Below, one piece after another: positions 1-8,804 of a stretch of DNA of 64,000 bases. The DNA lies in assembly GCF_003324165.1 (NCBI RefSeq), contig NW_025407849.1, forward strand, positions 372,001-436,000. Direction: 5' to 3'. The notes beneath the pieces are model-generated. The model did not search any database, was not told the origin of the DNA, and worked only from the letters and a program-made list of their open reading frames with translations. The stretch is from Naegleria lovaniensis. Taxonomy: Eukaryota > Heterolobosea > Eutetramitea > Acrasida > Naegleriidae. Position 1 is the first letter of the stretch; each line of letters begins with the position of its first letter. Both the position numbers and the translations under genes were made by a program.

Positions 1-890
1 AATGGGTTTCAGACAAGACGAAAAATTTGATAAATGATCTCGTTCCAGTGGGCGCCATAACTGCTGACACAAAATTGGTGTTGGTCAATGCCATTTACTT
101 TTTAGGTAAATGGAGAATTCCATTTGACAAGGAAGATTCATTTACAGGAACGTTTCGACAATTTAAAAAGACATCATCAGAATCTTCAGATTCCTCCACG
201 AGTGCCTCTCTCACTTTGGAATCGGTCAATGTCAAGTACATGTCTCGTCGACAAGCTCGAGAATTATTTGGACAAAATGAAAATTACAAATGGTTGAGAA
301 GACAATACAGTACTCTCGATTTTGACATGCTGTTCATTGTTCCGAAAATCAATGTGGCTCTTTCACAACAGAGTGAAAAGGAATTTGAAGAATGGGTTTC
401 GAAACAAATATCCAAGAATGCAATTCCTGTCACTAATCAAGATGGTTCTCTCACTGTAAAAACTCTTTCACAAGCCTTTGAGACCAATTCACTCATGGTT
501 CGACTCGTTCAAATTCCAAAATTCAAAATTGAATATGAAAATGAATTGTCCAATGCGTTGAAACAAGCTCCGTTTAACATGACCACATCCTTCGAAAAAT
601 TGAAAGCCAATTTTACCAACATGCTGTCAGAAGTCTCCATTTTACGTGACGATCGTTTATGGATTGATAAAATCTTTCATAAGGCATATTTGAAAGTCGA
701 CGAAGCTGGAACAGAGGCTGCTGCTGCAACTGCTGGAATTATTGTCGGTCGAACCACAAGTATTGATGTGGAACCTGAAATTGATTTTGTTTTGGATCGA
801 CCTTTTGTTTTTGTTTTGAGTCATGTTCCTACTCAGAGTATACTATTTATGGGAAAAGTGAATCATTTGGATGCTTCAAATTCGAATTAA
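1..890 (+). CDS. Serpin, C-terminal three quarters (5' end outside window)
   Basis: This is a serine protease inhibitor of the serpin fold. The frame is already open at base 3, where WVSDKTKNLINDLVP matches the serpin helix F region, so the true start lies upstream of the window. The central TKLVLVNAIYFLGKW segment is the family signature for strand s3A. Near the C-terminus the reactive-centre loop has a canonical small-residue hinge (EAGTEAAAATAG), which marks inhibitory serpins that insert the loop into sheet A. Counting from the hinge as in alpha-1-antitrypsin puts an Arg (GR|TT) at P1, suggesting a trypsin-like target; the loop is longer than in antitrypsin, so this is tentative. The RPFVFVLSHVPTQSILFMGKV tail is the usual strand s4B-s5B end. 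An AATAAA-like signal lies shortly after the stop. Family assignment is firm; the target protease is unknown. Confidence 0.93.
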   Translation, partial: WVSDKTKNLINDLVPVGAITADTKLVLVNAIYFLGKWRIPFDKEDSFTGTFRQFKKTSSESSDSSTSASLTLESVNVKYMSRRQARELFGQNENYKWLRRQYSTLDFDMLFIVPKINVALSQQSEKEFEEWVSKQISKNAIPVTNQDGSLTVKTLSQAFETNSLMVRLVQIPKFKIEYENELSNALKQAPFNMTTSFEKLKANFTNMLSEVSILRDDRLWIDKIFHKAYLKVDEAGTEAAAATAGIIVGRTTSIDVEPEIDFVLDRPFVFVLSHVPTQSILFMGKVNHLDASNSN

Positions 891-1010
891 TGGATCGTAT
901 GACGTTATTCAGAAGGTAGTATATGTGAATATTGAGAGAAGATGAATAAATAATAGCTTAAAGGAATTTACAATGTGACAAGGTGTTTAATCAATTATTA
1001 AAAACAATTT

Positions 1011-2991
1011 CTAGCAAATCTGACAGCACGATTCACTCGGCCGAGTAGACTCTAAACGCGAAAGCATTTCTATAGCATCTTGAGATGTAATTCTTTTCGA
1101 TGGATGTGCTTGCAACATGGAAGCAACTAATTGAGTAAAACGTGCTGAATACATTTGCCACTGGCTGTTATGCTCAATCAGAGCAGTCTTTAAAAATTGA
1201 GTCACATCTTTTTCAATCATGGATTTCACACCAACAAAAGTCTCACTATCCAACGTCATCAATTGATAAAACGTGACACCCAAAGCAAATATATCACTAG
1301 CAGGAGAAAACAACCTTCCATTTTCGGCATAGGTCTTGTCAAGTAATTCTGGAGCTAGAAAGGCTTGCGTTCCTGGTACAGTATTGTGTGTTAGGTCATT
1401 CATAGATTTTGCTAATCCAAAATCACACAACGCTACTTGAATGGTCTCCTGTTCCAAATTGAAATCCTTCACTAAAATATTTCCTGGCTTGATATCTCTA
1501 TGAAGTAACTGTTTTTCAGTAATCCAACTCAGTGCTTCACATACTTGCTTGGCAATTTGTTGTAACATTTTCTCAGATAACATTACCTTCTTTGCTATGA
1601 ACAATGAATACAAACTTCCCTTCATCAACTCCATTTCGATACAAATGGCTGACGTGTTTCCAGGGGTGAATGCATGATACATGGGAACAATATTAGGATG
1701 TGTCAATTTTGTCATGTTCAATGCTTCTTGAAATGCCAAATTGAAGCTTGAACTGTCTTGAATATGGATCACTTTGACTGCAAGTTCTTTTTGTTTCTGA
1801 AGATTAAACGCTTTGTACACCACTCCAAATCCACCTTTAGAAATATGTTCAATATGGGAATATTGTGCTGGGATTATTTCTTCAATGACTGAGACATTGG
1901 TTTTTAGCGAGATGCTATTCGAGGTCACAATTCCATCATTGTATGTAGTAACTATATTTCCTGCAAATGATATATTTGCCAATCTTGAATCTTGTTCAAT
2001 ATACATGTTTGACATTCTTGAATCTTGTTCAATATTAGGACGACTAAGAATTGTTATCACTTCTTGAGGTGAAATTCTCTCTGTTGGTTGTTCATGTACC
2101 ATTTTAGTCACCAAGTCAATAAATTCTCTCGAATAGCCTCCTCCAAGATCTTTTAATTCACTGTTTGTGATATATTCACTGATGCTTTCTCCTATTGAAT
2201 CAAACATGCCAAGACAAGAAGTGTGTATGGCCATGAATTGAACCAATTGTGCTCCAAGAGAAAACATATCACTCTCTACAGAGGAGACAGCTTTCAATTT
2301 GAGCTCTGGTGCGCAATATATTTGAGATGCAATGGCATCTGAACTGCTGCTTGTCTTTAAATTCTTTTCAACACATAATGCCACTTGAATGGTCTCATTC
2401 TGCAAATTATATTCTCGTACCAGTATATTAGAAGGATGAACAGATCTTCATTGGTTGTTGTTGTTGTTGTTTTGAACATGCATGGTGATCTACAAATTTC
2501 ATAATAACATACCCATAAATCAACTTGTTGAACTGGTGTTGTTGTAAATACAATAATGCTGAACAAATTTGAAGAGTAATACTTTTCAACAAGTTCTCTG
2601 GTAATTTTACAAGGGAATCAAGAAACGAGGATTTTAAATTGTTCTTCATGGATTCCAATTCCAAACAAACTCGTGAAGACACTCCTGGCGCAAACGTAGG
2701 ATGTATGCTCACAATATTGGGATGAGGCATCCATTGAAGACGCATATATTCCTGTAGTAGTACTACATTGGTCATTGGAGTTATTTTGAGAGTTTTGGGG
2801 AGTCTTGTGTTTTTGTCTATTGCTGAATACACTCCATAACCTTCAATTCCTATTAAAGTGATGGAATCATATTTGGAGTTTAAAAAAGAATGCATGGCTG
2901 TTGAATCGGGATCGTCATGGGCTTGTTGCTCTGAATTGAAACCCTGTATTTCGCCTTTGGCAAGCGAGACGAAATTCTGTGCTAGTTTCAT
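1011..2991 (-). CDS. Tandem pseudokinase-kinase Ser/Thr protein kinase
   Basis: The protein has two kinase modules encoded by two exons. The 67-nt intron (2446-2512, GTATGT...AG) falls inside the first module; splicing joins ...NKLIYG to SVHPSNILV and gives about 637 residues from the ATG at 2991. The first module keeps the beta-3 lysine region (LKI) and an APEL motif, but HRD is replaced by SVHPSN and DFG is missing, so it should be catalytically dead. The second module is complete: glycine loop SKGGFGVVYKA, AVKV lysine, HRDIKPGN, DFGLA and LAPELL. Both modules share the unusual phrase ETIQVAL just before the DFG position, which suggests internal duplication. The C-terminus ends CCQIC, a possible lipidation site. 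The inferred model is pseudokinase control of the second domain, as in JAK-like or GCN2-like arrangements. Substrates are unknown. Confidence 0.85.
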
Positions 2992-3080
2992 GGACTCGGG
3001 AGCCAACTTGTGCGTATTTTTTTTTTAATGAGATTGGTTCATGTTTGGTGATTAGTCACTTGTCAAGGTTGGAAACTGAA

Positions 3081-3711
3081 CGACAACATCAAATTCTTTG
3101 AAACATGGCACTCTTTGCGACAAGTTTCTTGCAGAGGATGAACAAACGCCCATGCCACTTGTTCTGAATGTCATTTAAATATTTGTGAATTGCATCTTCT
3201 GGTAATTCATACTCGATCGAGAAAAACAAAAAATCATTCAGAAAATTTTCTTATCATTTCTTATCACCAAAGTATGGTATTCAATACTTTCCTTACTCAA
3301 TCTTCACGAAACTAATTTCACGTTCAACGCTCCTTCAGCCGTTGAAATTGATCCTTTGAACCGTTTACTCAATGTCTTGGATATCAAAAATTCAGAATCC
3401 AATACAGTTTTGTTTTGGAACATAATGTGTGAGAGGGTACGCGACCGAATTGGCACACGACTCGAAACACATAGCTTTGGTGTCTATTGGACCCAAGACG
3501 CATGTGTGAGTCATGATGGAAAAACTCGATACTGGCAATCCAAAGTAGAGGGTAAAGCCAAGTATGTAGGTGTGAATCCATTCGATGCAAATGTCTTTGT
3601 CAGGTCGAAAAAGCGATCAACGTTTTGAATAGGGACGATGGAACTTTGATTCGAGACAATGGTGAAGAACAGAATTATTGGAAATTATATCTTTCATTGT
3701 TTTTTCATTAA
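3081..3711 (+). CDS. Possible small multi-exon B-box-like protein
   Basis: No single long frame covers this stretch, but several consecutive protein-like segments do. Around 3105-3220 one frame reads LCDKFLAEDEQTP and the next TCSECHLNICELH, a C-x2-C-x4-C-x2-H pattern like the second half of a B-box zinc finger. From about 3206 to 3628 a third frame reads NLHETNFTFNAPSAVEIDPL and then WNIMCERVRDRIGTRLETHSF. From 3603 to 3711 another reads VEKAINVLNRDDGTLIRDN before a stop. A 38-nt GTAGGT...CAG intron starting near 3565 would join the last two in frame. The exact start and exon borders are not resolved. The B-box reading rests on a few residues. Confidence 0.35.
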
Positions 3712-3758
3712 GGAAATTGAATATTCTCAAATGAATAACATTTTCGCGCTCAAAAAAA

Positions 3759-6266
3759 ATGACTTCACGACGAAAAGTGAATCGAGGAAGTCTTGCTCCG
3801 CCAGCAACAACGTTGTCAGCGACATCCACAACAACACCATCAACAACGGAAGTAACATCACGTGAATTGGTAAATAATCATCCTGCTTTGGAAAAAGAAT
3901 CTGCTTCTTCGGAACGTAAGAGTGTGGAAGAAGAGCCTCAAAAATTAGCGGTTAATTCTTCCACGCTTCAAGAGTCTGCTGAGAATTTTGAAACCAACAA
4001 CTCCGATAAGAAAAAACATCATCGTTTTGTAAGACCAGGAGCATATTTAAGTAATGATAATAATTCATCATCAACGAATGAAAAAGAAGAACAGATTAGT
4101 GTAAATCTTAAATCGGACAACAAAGTCTCTTTGGAGAACAATCTTGGTAGCAATGATAGTAAAAGTAGTACAGATAATCATAATGGCAACAAGATGGATG
4201 AAACTAGTGATGTCTTGCCATCAAGCAGTAGCAGTGGGGATGGTTTAAAGATAATAATACCAAACAATCAAACCACACTTGCATCTTCCGAAATCACACA
4301 AGAACCATCTACTCAAGAGCTCTTACGTACACAACAAAACGATAGTAGTCATGATAATTCTGAATCAATCAGTACTCTTACACCTAAAGAAGAGTCAACC
4401 ACACCCACACCTACAATCATCGAACCATCGAGTAGTGAATCCACCAACGAGCCCAAAGAACAGCAGCAACCAACACGGCGAGTGAGACGTTTTAACAAAC
4501 ATCGAAGTACCACTCAACCAGCATCTGCTGTTCGAGAAGAAAGTGACAAGACTTCATCTTTACCAAACAATGAGAAACCAGAACAAGTTGCAACCATAGA
4601 GCAAAGCACGCCCTCAAGTGACAATTCGTCCAATACAACAGAGAAAACAACAAAAAAATACACAGACAGCAAATCATCACCGGCCGATCACGACGAGGAA
4701 GAATCATCAAAAACATCAAGACGATCAAGAAGAACTCGTACAACAGAAATGCCTCCTGTTGATACGTCACAACAATCAAAGAAGGAGGCACCTTCGGAAA
4801 CAACTATTGAACAAACGGCTTTATCAAAAAAAACGAAGCAGTCTCATACTAAACCACAACAAAGCGAAGATAAAAAAGGAGATGACAATGACAAGCCACA
4901 ACTCATCAAGCAAATATTGGCTAGACACAGCAGCCAGAAAAATGCTAGTGACAGCAAACCATCAGCAAAAGATAATTCGTCTTTACAGCAGATGGACCTT
5001 TCCGATGATCATGAAGTCTCAGTTGCAGAAAAAAAGGACAAGTCAAAATCATCGAAATTAATAGAATCAACATCAATCCCTAAGAAAACCAAACCAATAT
5101 CAGACGTAGAAGCCAAAAAATCATCAACAACAACAAAACGAGAATCTGTCATGCTATCGGCTTCCACAATACCGACAAAGTCAACAACAGAACCTCCTTC
5201 CTCATCATCTTCTAAATCTGACGAAAAGAAAAGAAAAATTGACTCTGTAAATACCTCGTCGACGAATACTTCAGAAATTAACGCCGATGTACAAAAATCT
5301 GCTTCCAGTAATAGTAGTACCACCACAGAACCTGGAACAAAAAAGAGTAAGCTTAATGATGTACAAAACGCTGAGACCTCTAGTATCCCTAAAAAACCGG
5401 AATCGAATGTAACAATCACACAAAAAGAAGACGATACTCGAAAGGAAGAAAAATCCACTTCTTCCATTTCTACAACAACACTTCACAACAATGAAGAAAA
5501 ACCTAAGACATTCACGCGTGAAAAAGAGGAACACAGTACAATCTCCAGCTCTCAAGATAGGCCATCTTCCTCATCTTCAAAAGCTGCCAATGATGATATA
5601 ACCAAAATTCCAAAGAAAAAGAAAGATGACAGTCATGCATCATCCACAGCTCCATCCAGGGATGAACGAGGAGAGCAACGACGAGACTCAAGAGATTACT
5701 ATCACAATGACAGAGCATACTCTTCATCCAACAATAGAGATTATCATGGCCGAGAGAATGGAAGTCACTCATATCGTGACTACAAGGATCACAACTCATG
5801 GGACGATGTAACAGTGGATCAGCACAAACAGAATCACAGAGAAAAACGAGAACGACTATTGAGGCCAGCTCGAATTCGAATTGAAAATGAGGACTTTTTC
5901 TTTAACACACTTAAGGAATTTGCTTTGACGCAATATGGAACGAATAATCCACAACCTGTCACTTCATTTGCAGTGGCGAACAATTCAAAACCCAAAACGT
6001 CATCTTCCTCGTCCGTGTCCACTTCTGGTTCTGTTCCCTCCTATCCTCCTCTCCAAAAACAAATCTATGCCATTGTCTCTGTCAAAGTATTTTCCATGCT
6101 TGCTTCTAAAACATCCCTGACAGAGAGTCAGAAAATTGAAATTTGCAAAAAACTCGTTGACAAGATATCCCCTCGAGAAACTCTCGAAACAGTCGGGCTG
6201 GAAAGTCACAAGCAAAAAATTGAAGATTTTGTAGCTCAATATATTCAAGGAAAGTACCTGAAATAA
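3759..6266 (+). CDS. Ser/Thr/Lys/Glu-rich low-complexity protein, 835 aa
   Basis: I do not recognise the family. The frame starts at an ATG preceded by a run of A, typical of starts in this window. Residues 1 to about 690 are dominated by Ser, Thr, Lys, Glu and Asn with basic patches such as RRVRRFNKHR and SRRSRRTRT, and should be disordered and nuclear in character. Around residues 640-690 there is an Arg/Asp/Tyr/His-rich stretch (RRDSRDYYHNDR) like those of RNA-binding or splicing-associated proteins. The last 130 residues look folded: FFFNTLKEFALTQYG and, at the very end, a helical segment running from LQKQIYAIVSVKVF to FVAQYIQGKYLK. It could be an RNA-processing or transcription adaptor; that is only inference from composition. 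Confidence 0.75.
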   Translation: MTSRRKVNRGSLAPPATTLSATSTTTPSTTEVTSRELVNNHPALEKESASSERKSVEEEPQKLAVNSSTLQESAENFETNNSDKKKHHRFVRPGAYLSNDNNSSSTNEKEEQISVNLKSDNKVSLENNLGSNDSKSSTDNHNGNKMDETSDVLPSSSSSGDGLKIIIPNNQTTLASSEITQEPSTQELLRTQQNDSSHDNSESISTLTPKEESTTPTPTIIEPSSSESTNEPKEQQQPTRRVRRFNKHRSTTQPASAVREESDKTSSLPNNEKPEQVATIEQSTPSSDNSSNTTEKTTKKYTDSKSSPADHDEEESSKTSRRSRRTRTTEMPPVDTSQQSKKEAPSETTIEQTALSKKTKQSHTKPQQSEDKKGDDNDKPQLIKQILARHSSQKNASDSKPSAKDNSSLQQMDLSDDHEVSVAEKKDKSKSSKLIESTSIPKKTKPISDVEAKKSSTTTKRESVMLSASTIPTKSTTEPPSSSSSKSDEKKRKIDSVNTSSTNTSEINADVQKSASSNSSTTTEPGTKKSKLNDVQNAETSSIPKKPESNVTITQKEDDTRKEEKSTSSISTTTLHNNEEKPKTFTREKEEHSTISSSQDRPSSSSSKAANDDITKIPKKKKDDSHASSTAPSRDERGEQRRDSRDYYHNDRAYSSSNNRDYHGRENGSHSYRDYKDHNSWDDVTVDQHKQNHREKRERLLRPARIRIENEDFFFNTLKEFALTQYGTNNPQPVTSFAVANNSKPKTSSSSSVSTSGSVPSYPPLQKQIYAIVSVKVFSMLASKTSLTESQKIEICKKLVDKISPRETLETVGLESHKQKIEDFVAQYIQGKYLK

Positions 6267-6981
6267 ATACTGATGTATCAAAAGTTGAGATTTTACTAAA
6301 GCGAGAGTGTAACACAACTACTGGTTGTCAAGTATCTTTCAAATGATATATTCCTACATCCTAGAAAATTTTAAAAACATTTAAATTCCGTAAACGTTTT
6401 TCGACTTTCCTTGTCTTTGTTTATGTCTTGGATTGTCGTCGCAAATGACGTAAATCTTCTTTTTACCTCGTTTAACAATTTGGCATTGTTTGCACATTTT
6501 CTGTTTGTTTTGAAAACATGTTTTTCATCAATATCATTGCATCCGATTTGTCATCATGATGATTCATCATGAATAATATTATTCGGATCCAAAAAGGACC
6601 AACAACCCAACAACAAATATCACCCATATTATTTTCATATTATTATCATAATGAGTTTATCAATAAATTAGACCAGGTATATACCAGAAAAACGCATCAT
6701 CACTATGAGCCTTCCACAGGGGACGGGCATGAAACACTCACCTTCACAGCAGACACGACTCTCATTTTTGTTTCATTAAAAAAAAATGTTTTTGATTGGT
6801 TTTTTTTGAAAGCAAGAATTTCATGAGGTGGAAAGACCGAAACGACAGTGTTTCGAAAACGTCGAAAAGAAAATCAAGAACTTGCAGCCAGAATATTGAA
6901 TTTGGATGATCACTTGCCTTAACATTATTAAACCTTAATATGTTATTATATTTATTCTCTGAAATTGTCAAAAGTGCAAAC
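6267..6981. other. Intergenic, about 0.7 kb
   Basis: AT-rich spacer between two convergent genes. An 85-residue open frame with an ATG at 6569 is present, but its composition and lack of recognisable motifs give no support for a gene. I see no RNA gene or repeat. Confidence 0.5.
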
Positions 6982-8288
6982 TTAGAAGCTGACGTATTGC
7001 ATACCATCATAGAGCATGTGGAATGCAATATCTTTGTAAGATTCATCTACAAACTCATAGTCGTCCAATTGATGTCTAGTAACCCATGCGTGATCTGAAA
7101 ATTCAGACATTTGTTTGAATGGTGGAACGCCTCCAATATAAATAACACGATAGAAGAAAGTTTTGTCTAGAGGGTTTGATGGATTCACATAGTGAGCTGT
7201 TGGTGAAAAACTGATGAAAAATCCATTAACACGGTTACGCATAGTTTTGGAAAAGAATTCTTGAGCTGCTGATCTCATGGTGTGAGGATTGGTTCGGATT
7301 GTGTCAGGGAATTTCCATTTGCCAGTCTCCTTATCCTTGAAAATGAGGTAGAGTCTGTTTTCTAATTGTCTGTTCAATGATTTTCTGTTATCATTAAAAT
7401 CATCCTTGGTCCATCTTCGTTGAGGTTTCCAATTCTTCAACCAATAATCAGTTCCTTCAGTTGTGTACCCTTTACCTTGTGTTCTTTCATACTCCAGTCT
7501 TTGTTTTTCAGCCATTTCAACTGGGTCCGGAACTTTGATGTGAGCATCTGGACCTTCTTTCTTTGCGTTTTTGTTGTTCTGTTTCAACATGAATATATTG
7601 TTAATTTAATTTTGATGAAATTCAATGTTGTTGAATGATGATGAAAATATTATTCAAAAGTCAGGATGAAAGATGCCGAGTCGTATTTGCAGGCAAAATT
7701 GTTGTACGTTCCAATATCATGAACGTGGTATGTGCAGGTGATGAGTTTTGAAATCGCGAAACCATCGTATCAGCAGTGTTGTTATTGTTGTTAGAATAAA
7801 TAGGGTTAAATTACAGCAACACGGATTCTGTACACTCTAATACTAACCTCTTGCTTCTTCTTTAATTTCATCCATTCCTCGAAATATTCAGTATAATCAT
7901 GCCATTTGTGTCTGGCATAGTAATTGTTGTTGCTTCTTTGAAGTTCGCTCATTTCTCTATCAATTGGATGATCATCATTGTTCAATCTCGGTAACCTCTC
8001 CAAACAAAAAGCAACTCTCAAAGTCTCGGGACCATCATACGTAACACTCTTTGGAATGTCCTTCTCAGGAATTGGAGTCTTGTAGCCNNNNNNNNNNTTC
8101 CTTTCAATTTCTTCCTTGGTTACCCATAATAAAAATCTCTTTTGTGTTGGTGCTGTTGAAGATGAAGAGAAATTAGTCCATGATGAGAGAAGAGCTACGG
8201 AATTGCTACAGTGTTTGCTCGATGAAGACGATGCTGTTTTTGCGAATTGAGCAATCTTGGACAAGGCTTTGATTTGATGGTTTTGCAT
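6982..8288 (-). CDS. MRPL46: Mitochondrial ribosomal protein L46 (mL46)
   Basis: Large-subunit mitoribosomal protein with a NUDIX-like fold. Two exons are joined across a 269-nt intron (7579-7847; GTTAGT donor, AACAG acceptor), giving ...KLKKKQE|NNKNAKKEG and about 345 residues. The N-terminus is Ser/Thr-rich with few acids, as expected of a mitochondrial presequence. Exon 1 carries LRVAFCLERLPRLNNDDHP, matching the L46 N-terminal segment. Exon 2 carries the NUDIX-like core (RLYLIFKDKETGKWKFPDTI followed by HTMRSAAQEFF) and the closing strand region DHAWVTRHQLDDY. The strict NUDIX box glutamates are absent, as in other L46 proteins, so no hydrolase activity is expected. A 10-base run of N inside exon 1 leaves four residues unknown. 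Confidence 0.8.
8088..8097. other. Assembly gap (10 N)
   Basis: Ten undetermined bases inside exon 1 of the L46 gene. The flanking frames agree if the gap length is taken as written or differs from it by a multiple of three. Confidence 0.99.
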
Positions 8289-8804
8289 TTTTTCTTGGCA
8301 TGAAAAATGGAATGAATGAATAATTCTTTACGAAATTAAGAGTGACACACAGTGGTTTACCCCGAGCCAAAATACTCCAGCGAGTTTGTTGGCGAGTTGG
8401 CGAGGGTCAACGTTTCTTAATGCATCATTTGAGTGCTTTTGTTTATGTACTTTATTGCACAACAACTCTTGCCTCAATTCCAACCGAGAGGGTGTATGCC
8501 TTGTAAAGCTTTAGGCAGATCCGCCCGGAATTGCATAACGATTTTTGGCAAAATACAAATAGTACATGCAGACCATTTGCAACTCGTGAGAACAACATAT
8601 TTGGATGAAACATGATAATAAGGGGCTAATAAATGGCAGCAACAACAAGAACCGATGAAACTTGAAAATAAGGGACTACTCAATAACGAGCCGTGTGACT
8701 TTTTAATTTTGTAAAGAATTTTAATACCATCAATCTTGATGCTATTCATTGAATGATTATGCTTGAAAGGTTTAAGGGTGGTGCTGATTTTATCAGTACA
8801 GTAC
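8289..8804. other. Intergenic, about 0.5 kb
   Basis: Lies upstream of the L46 gene and downstream of the acyltransferase gene. Two small frames overlap on opposite strands with no recognisable motifs. No tRNA-like cloverleaf or repeat is visible. Confidence 0.5.

Noticed and set aside
4492-5811. Several 60-150 codon frames within the Ser/Lys-rich protein gene
   Set aside because: They are antisense or shifted translations of low-complexity AT-poor repeats; composition mirrors the real frame.
6569-6826. 85-codon frame between the Ser/Lys-rich gene and L46
   Set aside because: No motif, no signal peptide and unremarkable composition; likely chance.
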